This document shows, piece by piece, positions 1-8,329 of a stretch of DNA of 64,000 nt. The stretch is from contig NZ_VNWP01000004.1 of assembly GCF_014224355.1 (NCBI RefSeq), forward strand, positions 62,001 to 126,000. Reading direction: 5' to 3'. The notes under the pieces are model-generated. The model had not been told where the DNA came from. It worked only from the letters and a program-made list of their open reading frames with translations, and ran no database searches. The translations under genes and the position numbers were made by a program. Position 1 is the first letter of the stretch, and every line of letters starts with the position of its first letter. The DNA comes from Synechococcus sp. BSA11S (GTDB taxonomy: Bacteria; Cyanobacteriota; Cyanobacteriia; PCC-6307; Cyanobiaceae).

Positions 1-1022
1 TCATCGAGCTCGTCGAGCACGTCCAGCTTGGTGATCGCCAGACAATCAAGCCCGTTCACCTCCACGGCGTAGCGCCCGATGACGCCATCGAACCAACCGC
101 AGCGCCGGCGGCGGCCGGTGGTGGTGCCGAACTCGCCGCCCCGGTCGCAGAGGTGGTCGTTGAGGCTGCCCTGAAGCTCCGTGGGGAAGGGCCCTTCGCC
201 CACACGGGTGGTGTAGGCCTTGGCCACTCCGATGACCCGGTCGATCAGCGTGGGACCCACCCCGGCCCCGATGCAGGCTCCCCCGGAGACGGGATTCGAG
301 GAGGTGACGTAGGGGTAGGTGCCGTGGTCGAGATCGAGCAGGGTGCCCTGGGCACCCTCGAAGAGAATGTTCTTGCGGGAGCGGGCCGCCTGGTGGATCG
401 TGCGGGTGCAATCGACCACATGGGGGGCCAGGCGTTCCCCGTAGGCGAGATATTCCTTGAGCACCTCCTCGGGATCCAGTGGCTCGAGGCCGTAGATCCT
501 CTCGAGGATCAGATTCTTTTCGGCCAGGGGACCCATCAGCCGCTCGCGCAGTCGACCGGCATCAAGCAGATCGATCACGCGGATGCCGTTGCGATCCGAC
601 TTGTCGGCATAGGTGGGGCCGATTCCCCGGCCGGTGGTGCCGATGCGGCGCTCACCCCGGCGTTGCTCCATCGCCTGGTCGAGCAGGCGGTGGTAGGGCA
701 TCGTGACGTGAGCTGTGGAAGCCAGTTTCAGCCCGGAAATGTCGATGCCGAAGTCGTCGAGCATGTCGAGCTCATCGAGCATGATGCGCGGATCGACCAC
801 CGTGCCTGAGCCGATCAGGCAGATGGTGTCGGGGTAGAGAATTCCAGAGGGAATCAGGTGCAGCTTCAGCACCTTGTCGTCGACCACGATCGTGTGGCCT
901 GCATTCACACCGCCTTGATAACGAACCACCACATCGGCGGATCGGCTCAGCAGATCAGTGATCTTGCCTTTTCCCTCGTCGCCCCACTGTGCACCGATGA
1001 CGACAACATTGGCCAAGGACAC
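1..1022 (-). CDS. purA: Adenylosuccinate synthetase, C-terminus cut by window edge
   Basis: Catalyses GTP-dependent condensation of IMP and aspartate to adenylosuccinate, the first committed step to AMP, in the cytoplasm. About 340 residues are present; the family is usually about 430-440 long, so roughly the last 95 lie beyond position 1. The N-terminus carries the family's GTP-binding signature ([17 protein letters not shown]), followed by [13 protein letters not shown] with the catalytic His, and later the [15 protein letters not shown] segment. The start is GTG at 1022 (reads V-S-L-A-N-V-V); a TTG two codons later is the alternative. It is the third gene of a minus-strand series proS, psb27, purA and is separated from psb27 by 131 bases. 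Identity is very secure; only the exact start is uncertain. Confidence 0.95.
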   Translation of the reverse strand, partial: MSLANVVVIGAQWGDEGKGKITDLLSRSADVVVRYQGGVNAGHTIVVDDKVLKLHLIPSGILYPDTICLIGSGTVVDPRIMLDELDMLDDFGIDISGLKLASTAHVTMPYHRLLDQAMEQRRGERRIGTTGRGIGPTYADKSDRNGIRVIDLLDAGRLRERLMGPLAEKNLILERIYGLEPLDPEEVLKEYLAYGERLAPHVVDCTRTIHQAARSRKNILFEGAQGTLLDLDHGTYPYVTSSNPVSGGACIGAGVGPTLIDRVIGVAKAYTTRVGEGPFPTELQGSLNDHLCDRGGEFGTTTGRRRRCGWFDGVIGRYAVEVNGLDCLAITKLDVLDELD

Positions 1023-1141
1023 AGCGGCCCGCAGCCGCTTCTAAGCACAAGGGACAAGAGTCTCAGATGACGAGCCCCTTCGTCAAAGGGCCGGGGTCTG
1101 CGATCAAACTGGATCCCCGCACTCCAGAGGGTCCGGCATGC

Positions 1142-1158
1142 CCTGATCGGTGATCAGG
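1142..1158. terminator. Perfect 7-bp hairpin at the psb27 stop codon
   Basis: CCTGATC-GGT-GATCAGG is a perfect 7-bp inverted repeat with a three-base loop. It overlaps the TGA stop of psb27, and a GGCATGCC palindrome follows directly on the minus strand. There is no U-tract, so an intrinsic terminator is not proven. An RNA 3'-end or stability element between psb27 and purA is an equal possibility. Confidence 0.35.
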
Positions 1159-1636
1159 TCCCACGCACCACCGTTGTTTCGGCTTTCTTCAGTTCCTTCT
1201 CGAGGCGGGTCTTGAGCGCCTCAGGCAAGGGACGGTTGGCGTAGTTGGTGTAGTGCCCAGCCAGGGAGTTCATGGCGGTCTGCATGGTGGTGAACGACGG
1301 CAGTCCGTTCACCCGGGCCTTGGGCCTGTACAGAGCCACGTAATCGTTGATCAAGACGCGGGCCTCGGCTTCGGCTTCCGCACGGCCCGGATCATCCTGG
1401 CTGAGCGCAATGGCTCCCAGCAGCGATTCAGCGACGGTCATGGTGTCGTCGACGTAGGAGCCACTCAGACTGTTGCTGGCGCTGCCGCAGGCGGTGAGTG
1501 AGAGGCTGAGGCATAGCCCGATCGCCACCAGAGGCGTGAGAGTCCGGCTCCACCAGCTGCCGGAGAGCAGATCCCCCAGGGATGATCTCAGGGCAGTGCG
1601 AATGGCTTGGGAGAAGGACCTCCAGACAACAGTCAT
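1154..1636 (-). CDS. psb27: Photosystem II assembly lipoprotein Psb27
   Basis: Psb27 is a small lumenal lipoprotein that binds CP43 and assists assembly and repair of photosystem II and its manganese cluster. The product has 160 residues. An N-terminal region with basic residues is followed by a hydrophobic segment ending in a lipobox, LSLTACGS, so Cys is the likely acylated first mature residue. The mature part, of roughly 110 residues, has the family pattern (SGSYVDDTM, LINDYVALYR, LPSFTTMQTAMNSLAGHY). The ATG at 1636 is preferred because GGAG lies six bases upstream. The ATG at 1642 would abut that GGAG. It follows proS by 28 bases on the same strand, so cotranscription is likely. The N-terminal region before the hydrophobic segment is longer than in many homologues. 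Confidence 0.9.
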   Translation of the reverse strand: MTVVWRSFSQAIRTALRSSLGDLLSGSWWSRTLTPLVAIGLCLSLSLTACGSASNSLSGSYVDDTMTVAESLLGAIALSQDDPGRAEAEAEARVLINDYVALYRPKARVNGLPSFTTMQTAMNSLAGHYTNYANRPLPEALKTRLEKELKKAETTVVRGT

Positions 1637-1664
1637 CAGCATCTCCACACGTGGTTGGGGGATC

Positions 1665-3494
1665 CTAGGAGTTCCCCGTCGCTGCCAAACCCAGTCGATC
1701 GGCCTCGATGTGCTGCTGCACCACGGCCACCACCTCAGTGACGGGACACTCCCGCTTGCTGCCACTCGAGCGCTCCACCAGCTCCACCAGCCCGGAACTG
1801 GCGCCGCGACCCACCACGACCCTCCAGGGGATCCCGATCAGATCGGCATCCTTGAACTTCACACCGGCCCGTTCGTTGCGATCATCCAGCAGCACCTCGA
1901 GGCCCACCTGCTCAAGCGCGTCGTGGAGCTGTTCTCCCAGAGCCACCTGGACGGAGTCCTGGGCACTGGCCACCACCACGATCACCTCGAAGGGGGCGAT
2001 CGCCACCGGCCAGCAGATTCCCAGCTCATCGTGGTGCTGCTCAACGGCGGCCTGGGCCAGGCGTGACACCCCGATGCCGTAACAGCCCATCCACAGCGGC
2101 TCATCCTGGCCCTGCTCATTGGTGAAGGTGGCCTCCAGGGCCTGGGAGTACTTGCGCCCGAGCTGAAAGATGTGGCCCACCTCGATGCCGCGGCTGGCCT
2201 CGAGGCGCTGGCTGGGATCCTGGAAGCAGCGATCACCCGGCTGGGCCGCGCGCAGATCGGCCATGGGCGGGAGTCCCTCGCCCAGGTCCGACCAGCGGGC
2301 CCCCACCAGGTGCGTGTCGGGCCGGTTGGCGCCGCAGACGAAGATCTCAAGCTCCGCCGCCGTGGGATCCGCCAGGCGCAGGAAGCTCGTTTGCCAGCTG
2401 CGGGCTCCCGCCAGCAGGGCATCGCCCAGATGGGGACCCAGGCTGCCCAGGGGCCAGGGGGGCAGTCCCTCGCTGCGGATCTGCTCGGGGGTGATCGGCT
2501 CGATCTCCAGCAGGGCCCCGGCGGCTTCCCCCAGTGCCGTCGTGACGGCGTTGGCGAGCTTGGTGGGGTTGAGCTGCTGATCGCCGCGAAGGCTCACCAG
2601 CACCGGCCTCGGTTGGCCTTCGGCGCTGCGGGCCAGAAGGATCAGTACCTTCACGGTCTGGCTGGGCTCGAAGCCATGGGCGGCGCAGAGGTCCTCGATG
2701 CTGTGCTGCCCGGGTGTCTGGAGCTCGACCACCTCGCCGGTGCTCTTGAGCGGCACGGCGGGTTCCGGCAGTGACCTGGCCCGCTCCTGGTTGGCGGCGT
2801 AGCGCCCATCCGGACTGCTGAGGATCAGATCCTCGCCGGTTTCGGCGGTGACCATGAACTCCTGGCTGGCGGAGCCGCCGATCGCACCGCTGTCGGCCTC
2901 CACAGCCACAGTGCGAAGTCCACAGCGGCTGAAGATGCGGCGGTAGGCCTGATCCATGCGCTGGTAGGCGAGCCTGAGGTCAGCCTCATCGGCATGGAAG
3001 GAATAGGCATCCTTCATGATGAATTCGCGCCCACGCATCAGTCCGAAACGGGGCCGGATTTCATCCCGGAATTTGGTCTGGATCTGGTAGAGGCTCACCG
3101 GCAGCTGCCTGTAGGAGCGCAGCAGATCGGCGGCGAGAGCCGTGATCACCTCTTCATGGGTGGGGCCAAGGCCCAGGGAGCGCTCCTGGCGATCCACCAG
3201 ATGAAACATGATTCCCTCCCCGGCGGTGTAGCCCTGCCAACGTCCGCTGCGTTCCCAGAGGCTGGCGGGCTGCAGGGCAGGCAGCAGGGTTTCCAGGGCG
3301 CCGGTGGCGTTCATCTCCTGGCGCACGATCGCCGAGATCTTGCTCAGAACCCTCCAGAGCAGAGGTAGGTAGGCGTACACCCCCGAGGCCACCCGGCGCA
3401 TGTAGCCACCGCGCAGGAGGAGCCTGTGGGAGGGAATCTCCGCTTCCGCGGGATCGTCGCGCAGCGTCACCAGCATCAGGCGGGAGACGCGCAT
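1665..3494 (-). CDS. proS: Prolyl-tRNA synthetase (bacterial type with editing domain)
   Basis: Charges tRNA-Pro with proline; class II aminoacyl-tRNA synthetase, cytoplasmic. The 609 residues fit the bacterial ProRS form that carries the insertion (editing) domain between motifs 2 and 3. Motif 2 is visible as TKFRDEIRPRFGLMRGREF, motif 3 as GCYGIGVSRLAQA, and a C-terminal anticodon-binding domain follows (IAPFEVIVV onward). The start MRVSRLMLVTLRD matches the usual N-terminus. About 35 bases upstream on the minus strand a TGATAAG sequence could serve as an extended -10 element. It lies divergent from an HTH-protein gene and heads the proS-psb27-purA series. Confidence 0.96.
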   Translation of the reverse strand: MRVSRLMLVTLRDDPAEAEIPSHRLLLRGGYMRRVASGVYAYLPLLWRVLSKISAIVRQEMNATGALETLLPALQPASLWERSGRWQGYTAGEGIMFHLVDRQERSLGLGPTHEEVITALAADLLRSYRQLPVSLYQIQTKFRDEIRPRFGLMRGREFIMKDAYSFHADEADLRLAYQRMDQAYRRIFSRCGLRTVAVEADSGAIGGSASQEFMVTAETGEDLILSSPDGRYAANQERARSLPEPAVPLKSTGEVVELQTPGQHSIEDLCAAHGFEPSQTVKVLILLARSAEGQPRPVLVSLRGDQQLNPTKLANAVTTALGEAAGALLEIEPITPEQIRSEGLPPWPLGSLGPHLGDALLAGARSWQTSFLRLADPTAAELEIFVCGANRPDTHLVGARWSDLGEGLPPMADLRAAQPGDRCFQDPSQRLEASRGIEVGHIFQLGRKYSQALEATFTNEQGQDEPLWMGCYGIGVSRLAQAAVEQHHDELGICWPVAIAPFEVIVVVASAQDSVQVALGEQLHDALEQVGLEVLLDDRNERAGVKFKDADLIGIPWRVVVGRGASSGLVELVERSSGSKRECPVTEVVAVVQQHIEADRLGLAATGNS

Positions 3495-3638
3495 GGAATG
3501 CAGCCGCTTCAGAGGGCTGGGACCTTATCACTGAGCCTCGCCGGGGGCCTGGGTCTTGCCGATCAGGGCCGTGGCCGGTTTAATCACCGAACCGTGCGGC
3601 ATTGGCTCCTGTGGCCTGGCCAGCCAGGCTTTCTCTGC

Positions 3639-3644
3639 TAGCGT
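3639..3644 (+). promoter_or_regulatory. Candidate -10 element TAGCGT
   Basis: TAGCGT fits the TANNNT form of cyanobacterial -10 boxes and lies 34 bases before the ATG at 3679. If it is used, transcription would begin near 3651, which would place the ATG at 3649 upstream of the transcript and favours 3679 as the start. No clear -35 is seen. Confidence 0.35.
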
Positions 3645-3678
3645 CGGCATGCAGTCCCAGCCGTCCAAAATAAGTCTT

Positions 3679-4152
3679 ATGATTGCACCCTCGGCCGGCT
3701 CCAGCGGTGAGCTCCCTCCGACCGTGGGATCCTGGCCGAGCGAGCTTCCCGGTCCAGCGCCCGAGTCGGCTGAGGGCCTGATCGGCATCGACGAGGTCCA
3801 GAAAGCGCTGAATCGTTCGCGTGCCTCGGTGTATCGCTACACCAACACCGATCCACGCAACCTCAACCCTCCCTTCAATCCCCGCAAGCTCAACCCCGAA
3901 TACCGCACCGACCAGAAAGAGGCTTTGCTGTTTCACCCCAACGAGGTAGCTCGTTTCGCCCGGGATGTGCTGCGTATCAAGGAAGTGACCGTGGAGGTGC
4001 TCAACTCTCCCTCCACGGCCACGCAGCAGCTGCTCAGCTCGATTCTTCAGGAGCTGCAGGCCATCCGCCACAGCCTTCAGGGCATCGATCACCCCCCCGC
4101 AGTGCTCAGCGACAAGAGGGATCAGCTGGGCCAGTCCCGTCCTGCTGCCTGA
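3679..4152 (+). CDS. Conserved HTH-domain protein (cyanobacterial, function unknown)
   Basis: The product has 157 residues. A disordered N-terminus rich in Pro and Ser (about residues 1-35) precedes a helix-turn-helix-like segment, LIGIDEVQKALNRSRASVYR, followed by a basic stretch containing NTDPRNLNPPFNPRKLNPEYR in two parts. The C-terminal half (HPNEVARFARDVL, then QLLSSILQELQAIRHSL) looks helical and could mediate oligomerisation. The HTH resembles those of MerR-type or resolvase-type DNA-binding domains, but no catalytic domain is present, so I infer a small DNA-binding regulator. The start is uncertain: ATG 3649 is in frame, but a -10-like box at 3639 argues for 3679. It is divergent from proS. 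I recall a similar gene in this neighbourhood in other picocyanobacteria, from memory only. Confidence 0.7.
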   Translation: MIAPSAGSSGELPPTVGSWPSELPGPAPESAEGLIGIDEVQKALNRSRASVYRYTNTDPRNLNPPFNPRKLNPEYRTDQKEALLFHPNEVARFARDVLRIKEVTVEVLNSPSTATQQLLSSILQELQAIRHSLQGIDHPPAVLSDKRDQLGQSRPAA

Positions 4153-4331
4153 ATCCAGACAGCCCTCGCTGCAGCAGGAGCCCATCAATGGCATATTGAT
4201 TGAGGCACTGGCATGGGCCGGGGAATTTCGTTCTCTGATCCCAGGCCAATGCTGCTTCCCGGTTCAGCTGCAGCTACGGCCTGCCCGCCAAGCCTGATCT
4301 GTTCCCCGAAGCTGCTCCCTCATCCCTCTCC

Positions 4332-4739
4332 ATGGATTCCGAACCTCCGCGAACCGGCACCAGCAACGCTTACGCCACATCCTTGGCTGGTCACCCTTCG
4401 TCGGCCTCTGCTCCCATCGCCATGGCCGCCGGCCTGGTCTCGATCGCCTCAACCCTGGAACCAGGCTCACCCTCGCCCGGAGCCGTGGCCACACCAACGG
4501 CCGAAACCGGTGAGGACCCTGACAGTCCGGAGAGCTTTCTGGATCCAGGCTCGCCGCTGCTGGGAGCCACCATTGCCCTGCTGGCCCTGATCGTTCCGGT
4601 GGCGGCCGTCCTGCTGGAGCGCAACGCCTTCAGAGCTGATCCCCACTTCGTCATTCCCATCAGCCGTGGACATCAGCAGCCTGGCCGCCTCCCCATCCCA
4701 GGGTTTGGTGAATCTGGTGGTGGAAATTCCCGCCGGTAG
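4332..4739 (+). CDS. Hypothetical small membrane protein overlapping ppa start
   Basis: Open frame of 135 codons with codon use like its neighbours (mostly G or C in third position). Residues 1-75 are low-complexity (Pro, Ser, Thr, Ala). One hydrophobic segment, LLGATIALLALIVPVAAVLL, could span the membrane and is followed by basic residues. The last 74 bases overlap the start of ppa in another frame, and the final Gly/Pro-rich tail may simply be the shadow of ppa. No homologue is recognised. A shorter version from ATG 4422 would keep the membrane segment. It may be a real single-pass protein of unknown role or a chance frame. Confidence 0.4.
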   Translation: MDSEPPRTGTSNAYATSLAGHPSSASAPIAMAAGLVSIASTLEPGSPSPGAVATPTAETGEDPDSPESFLDPGSPLLGATIALLALIVPVAAVLLERNAFRADPHFVIPISRGHQQPGRLPIPGFGESGGGNSRR

Positions 4740-5193
4740 CCGCAACAAATACGAATACAACAGCGCTGCCGGCCTGATGGCGCTGGATCGGGTGCTTCAT
4801 TCCTCGGTCCGCTACCCCTTCGATTACGGCTTTGTGCCCAACACCCTTGCCGAGGATGGAGCGCCCCTCGACGCCATGGTGATCATGGAGGAGCCCACCT
4901 TCGCCGGTTGCCTGATCACCGCAAGGCCGATTGGCTATCTGGACATGATCGACAGCGGCGCCCATGACGGGAAACTGCTCTGCGTGCCGGAGGCCGATGG
5001 CCGCCAGAGCGGGCTGCGCAGCATTCGCCAGATCGCGCCCAATCAGCTCGAGGACGTCGCCGAGTTCTTCCGCACCTACAAGAACCTGGCCGGACGACCG
5101 GTGCAGATCATCGGCTGGGAAGACGCCGCTGCCGTGCCTGCCCTGCTGGAGCGTTGCATCCAGGCAGCCCGTTCCGATCAGGGAGAGCGCTGA
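4666..5193 (+). CDS. ppa: Inorganic pyrophosphatase (family I), altered metal-site signature
   Basis: Hydrolyses pyrophosphate to phosphate, pulling biosynthetic reactions forward; soluble, Mg-dependent. At 175 residues it has family I length. IPAGSRNKYEY (residues 21-31), HSSVRYPFDYGFVPNTL (45-61) and EEPTFAGCLITARPIG are typical cyanobacterial Ppa segments. The start is GTG at 4666, giving the N-terminus M-D-I-S-S-L. The signature normally read D-x-D-P-x-D is D64-G-A66-P-L-D69 here: the middle acidic residue, equivalent to Asp67 of the E. coli enzyme, is Ala. This could lower activity or reflect a lineage variant. The 3' end overlaps the convergent methyltransferase gene by 16 bases. Confidence 0.92.
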   Translation: MDISSLAASPSQGLVNLVVEIPAGSRNKYEYNSAAGLMALDRVLHSSVRYPFDYGFVPNTLAEDGAPLDAMVIMEEPTFAGCLITARPIGYLDMIDSGAHDGKLLCVPEADGRQSGLRSIRQIAPNQLEDVAEFFRTYKNLAGRPVQIIGWEDAAAVPALLERCIQAARSDQGER

Positions 5194-5861
5194 AGCAGGA
5201 ATCCCTCGTAGTCGAGGGCCTGGAACACGCGGGCCGGATCGCCGAACCCGGCGGCATTCACCAGAGCCGTGAGCCGGGCCAGACCCACGGGATGCGCCCC
5301 ATGGGTGAGCGGCTCGAGCAAGGCAAGGGGAGCCCGCAGCTGCGAAGCCCTCTGGAAGCCGAGCCAGGCCTCAGCCATCTGGTCTTCCAGCAAAGGAAGG
5401 GCCGGACGCATCAGATCCACCAGCACCAGCTGCCCCCCGGGTCGAAGGCAGCGAGCCAGAGCGGAGAGAAAGGCCAGTTTGCTGCCGTCATCGGGGAGAG
5501 ACTGCAGCACCAGCACCGAGAGAGCCCCATCGAAGCAGGCCTCCCCCTGGAGATCCTCGACCGTGCTCTCAAGCCAGTTGAGTCCCTCCGCCAGGGGGCC
5601 GAGACGCCGCTGAGCGGCACTGAGCATGGCCTGGGAAGGGTCGATCGCGCTCAGGCGCCAGTCGGGCCGTTGAGCCACGGCCTCCACCAGCTCGGCGCCG
5701 GTACCGCAGCCGGCCACCAGCACCTCCGCACCGTTCGGCCCAGCCAGGGGCGAGGCCGCCAGCAGGGCCACCGAGAGGCGGGCGAGGCTGGCGTACCCGG
5801 GGATCAACCCCTGCACCACCAGGTCATACCCGGAAAGTTCGCCGCCGGTCGGTGCAGCCAT
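5178..5861 (-). CDS. Class I SAM-dependent methyltransferase
   Basis: The 227-residue protein carries the S-adenosylmethionine-binding glycine motif EVLVAGCGTGAELVEAV. After it come the acidic end of strand beta-2 (LSAIDPSQAMLSAA), the motif around FDGALSVLVLQSLPDD, and LRPGGQLVLVDLMRP (post-motif III), in the order of Rossmann-like methyltransferases. The substrate cannot be read from sequence. The start at ATG 5861 gives a normal length and is preceded by AAGG. ATG 5924 would add 21 residues and lies closer to the divergent ferredoxin gene. It is convergent with ppa and overlaps its last 16 bases. Confidence 0.75.
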   Translation of the reverse strand: MAAPTGGELSGYDLVVQGLIPGYASLARLSVALLAASPLAGPNGAEVLVAGCGTGAELVEAVAQRPDWRLSAIDPSQAMLSAAQRRLGPLAEGLNWLESTVEDLQGEACFDGALSVLVLQSLPDDGSKLAFLSALARCLRPGGQLVLVDLMRPALPLLEDQMAEAWLGFQRASQLRAPLALLEPLTHGAHPVGLARLTALVNAAGFGDPARVFQALDYEGFLLQRSP

Positions 5862-5981
5862 GGCCTTGTCCGTGCTCTGCAGGATCGTAGGCAGCGGCAG
5901 TGCTTCCGCTGGACCAACAACCATTGCAAGGCTGATTCCCCAGGCCCTCTGGGCAGGTAAGTTAGTTCGCGCCAGTAGCCT

Positions 5982-6353
5982 ATGCGACCCGTGCCCACCA
6001 TCCGCTTCGACAATGAGGGCCAGAAGGTTGGTTGCATCGAGGGGGCCAACCTGCGCCAGGCGGCTCTTGATGCCGGCATCAACCCTTACAAGGGTCTGAA
6101 CAATCTCAACAACTGTGGCGGTCTGGGTCAGTGCGGCACCTGCGTGGTTGAAGTGCTCGAGGGCGCTCAGAACCTTTCCCCCCGCAGCGATGTCGAGCAG
6201 GTCTATCTGGCCGACCGCCCTGCCAGTTACCGCCTCAGCTGTCGCACCAGCGTCAATGGCGATGTGACTGTGCGCACCCGTCCGGATGCCGCCGTCGGCA
6301 AAGGTTCCAACAGCCTGGTGGGCGCCTTGAAATCCCTGGTCGGGCGGAAGTGA
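5982..6353 (+). CDS. [2Fe-2S] ferredoxin of the C-x5-C-x2-C type
   Basis: Small electron carrier of 123 residues. The cluster ligands are NCGGLGQCGTC plus the Cys of YRLSCRT. The first two Cys are five residues apart, the spacing of adrenodoxin/ISC-like ferredoxins rather than the four residues of photosynthetic PetF, so it is probably not the main photosystem I acceptor. A charged C-terminal tail (VGKGSNSLVGALKSLVGRK) extends beyond the fold. The start ATG 5982 is used; GTG 5991 is a plausible alternative. Its TGA overlaps the GTG of the next gene (GTGA), so the ArsC/Spx-like gene is translationally coupled. Redox partners are unknown. Confidence 0.85.
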   Translation: MRPVPTIRFDNEGQKVGCIEGANLRQAALDAGINPYKGLNNLNNCGGLGQCGTCVVEVLEGAQNLSPRSDVEQVYLADRPASYRLSCRTSVNGDVTVRTRPDAAVGKGSNSLVGALKSLVGRK

Positions 6354-6760
6354 GTCCGGCTGGCGACTCCAGAGGAGATCGTCCACGGCTGTACAGCTAT
6401 TCGAAATGCTCCACCTGCCGCCGGGCCCTGAGCTGGCTTGCCGCGGAGGGCATCGAGGTTGACCTGGTGGACATCACCCTGGCGCCGCCGTCCAAGCAAC
6501 AACTCCAGCAGATCTGGGCCAGCCTTCCTGATCCCCGCCGGCTGTTCAACACCAGCGGAGCCAGCTACCGGGCTCTGGGAGCCAGCCGGGTCAAGGCGAT
6601 GTCTCCGGAGGAGGCCATCGCTGCCCTGGCCGCTGACGGTAAGTTGATCCGCCGACCACTTCTGGTGGCCGACGATGGCAGGGTGCTCATCGGCTTTGAT
6701 CCTCAGACCTGGCAGCAGTCTCTGAGTCCCCGTCCCCTGGGGTCGAAGGTGGAACCGTGA
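6350..6760 (+). CDS. ArsC/Spx-family thioredoxin-fold protein
   Basis: The 136-residue product starts at GTG 6350, overlapping the ferredoxin stop. Near the N-terminus is YSYSKCSTCRRALSWL, a C-x-x-C site in the position of the ArsC/Spx/YffB redox centre. The rest follows the family order: EVDLVDITLAPPS, LFNTSGASYRALG, SPEEAIAALAADGKLIRRP and a terminal strand LIGFDPQTW. Members include arsenate reductases and redox-sensing Spx proteins. The C-x-x-C pair and the absence of an arsenic-resistance context favour a general reductase or regulator. Coupling to a ferredoxin suggests a shared redox role (inference). Its 3' end overlaps the convergent membrane-protein gene by 74 bases. Confidence 0.8.
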   Translation: MSPAGDSRGDRPRLYSYSKCSTCRRALSWLAAEGIEVDLVDITLAPPSKQQLQQIWASLPDPRRLFNTSGASYRALGASRVKAMSPEEAIAALAADGKLIRRPLLVADDGRVLIGFDPQTWQQSLSPRPLGSKVEP

Positions 6761-8210
6761 GCTGATCCAGCTCACGAATCAGGGCATCGATCCCTGTGCG
6801 GTTGATCTGGCCCAGGTAGGTCAGCTTGAGCTCCTCGAGCAGGGCACAGACCAGCTGCTGACTCCGCTCCAGCACCGGCCCATGTTCCAGGGCCTCGGCC
6901 AGCTCGTCCCAGAAGCGATCAACGCAGTCACGCAACAGATCGATCTGGCGGTTGTCCTGCTGCTGCAGCCGGGACCCCGCTCCACGCGAGAGCTCCATCA
7001 GGCTGTCCACCAGCCCGGCGGCCAGCTGCTGGGTGAGTTCCTTTTCCACCTGCATCAACAGTTGGAGCTGGCGCAGCCCGGGTGGTACCACCATCGACTG
7101 CAGGGACTGCTGGAGCGCATGGGCCAGAACCGCCTGCAGCTGGGGTGCCATTCGGGGGGCCACCTGGCTGAGCAGCAGTGGACCCCAGATGCGTGTCAGT
7201 TCCACCAGCTCACGCTCGTCGTTGATCGAGACGGTCTGATGGCTGCGAAGTCGACGGATCCGCTGCGGCCACTGGGGAGAGCGGATCACCCCCTGGGCGC
7301 CGTCCATCAGCTGCAGGGCCAGCACCTCGAACAGCTCCACCGCCAGCAGGGCGACCACCGCGCGGCTGACCACCGCCCGCAGCGGTTCCATGTTCACCAG
7401 GCCACTGGTCTGGAGACGCTCCACCACCGGAATCAGGCGCAGCCAGCGCCAGAACGGCATCAACAGGGGAAGGTCGGTCCATCGACGCAGAAGGGCATCA
7501 CCCCAGCTCAGGCCAGGCAGCCGGCGACGCAGGCGTGCAGCCCGCAACAGGATGTCCGCCAGGAAGACGCTCTGGAACAGCAACAGATCGATGCGCCAGA
7601 AGTCGTCGGTGGGACGGCCGTTCTCGTCGATCGATCGCCAGTAGTTGGTGGCCACCAGTGGCAACACCTGTTGCTGCCAGAAGCGCCGCTCCTCGCTCCA
7701 GGACTGGCGCTTCAGCCACTCGTCACCGAGAAGCTTTTCAGCCGATTGCTTGGCTGAATCCAGGTCGGCCCTCTCCCGCAGGCGGTTCTTGATTTTCTCC
7801 AGGGTTCCGGAGTTCCCCGAGGCCAGAAAAGGGTTGTCATCGATCATCGCCCTTGTCATCGCAACCTGCCGCTCCCGCAGGTCGCCAGCCGGGGAGCCCG
7901 CCAGCAGGGCACGATCCATCCGATCGAAGGCATCCAGGTAGGCCTGGGTCTCTCGGTGGGGCTCGATTCCCTTGACCGGGTCGTAGAGCGGGGTGATATC
8001 GGGGAGAAAGCCGAGCCGCAGCACCAGTGGGGCCGAGGGCAGCGGATAGAGATTTCGCTGCAGCCAGAAGGTGCGCAGGGGCACGTAGCTGATGTCGAAG
8101 CAGACCCAGAGCAGGTTGAACGTGGCCCAGAGCGCCACGAACTGATCCCAGCGATGTCCAAGGCGGTTGCTGGCCACCGATGACCTCAGATGCCAGCGCG
8201 GCCGAACCAT
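6687..8210 (-). CDS. Large conserved cyanobacterial membrane-associated protein, function unknown
   Basis: About 507 residues from the ATG at 8210 (MVRPRWHLRSSVASNRLG). A hydrophobic segment near the N-terminus (FVALWATFNLLWVCFDISYV) and a second around AVVSRAVVALLAVELFEVLA suggest membrane association. The C-terminal third (LTRIWGPLLLSQVAPRM, QLQLLMQVEKELTQQL) is predicted helical and Gln/Leu-rich. The N-terminal soluble part has the phrase LGFLPDITPLYDPVKGIEPH. I do not recognise catalytic motifs. Frame openness over 1.5 kb, codon use and divergence from lepB with a 119-base gap support a real gene. The last 74 bases overlap the ArsC/Spx-like gene tail to tail. Confidence 0.75.
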   Translation of the reverse strand: MVRPRWHLRSSVASNRLGHRWDQFVALWATFNLLWVCFDISYVPLRTFWLQRNLYPLPSAPLVLRLGFLPDITPLYDPVKGIEPHRETQAYLDAFDRMDRALLAGSPAGDLRERQVAMTRAMIDDNPFLASGNSGTLEKIKNRLRERADLDSAKQSAEKLLGDEWLKRQSWSEERRFWQQQVLPLVATNYWRSIDENGRPTDDFWRIDLLLFQSVFLADILLRAARLRRRLPGLSWGDALLRRWTDLPLLMPFWRWLRLIPVVERLQTSGLVNMEPLRAVVSRAVVALLAVELFEVLALQLMDGAQGVIRSPQWPQRIRRLRSHQTVSINDERELVELTRIWGPLLLSQVAPRMAPQLQAVLAHALQQSLQSMVVPPGLRQLQLLMQVEKELTQQLAAGLVDSLMELSRGAGSRLQQQDNRQIDLLRDCVDRFWDELAEALEHGPVLERSQQLVCALLEELKLTYLGQINRTGIDALIRELDQLTVPPSTPGDGDSETAARSEDQSR

Positions 8211-8329
8211 GGAGAACAGCGTCGATCGAACCAGGGTAGGCAGCAGAACTCCCCCGCTCCGGAGCCTTAAGGTGGCCGGCTCCAGCCGGCACACGACAGG
8301 CTGAAGACCGCTTCCCCAGCAGGAGACCA

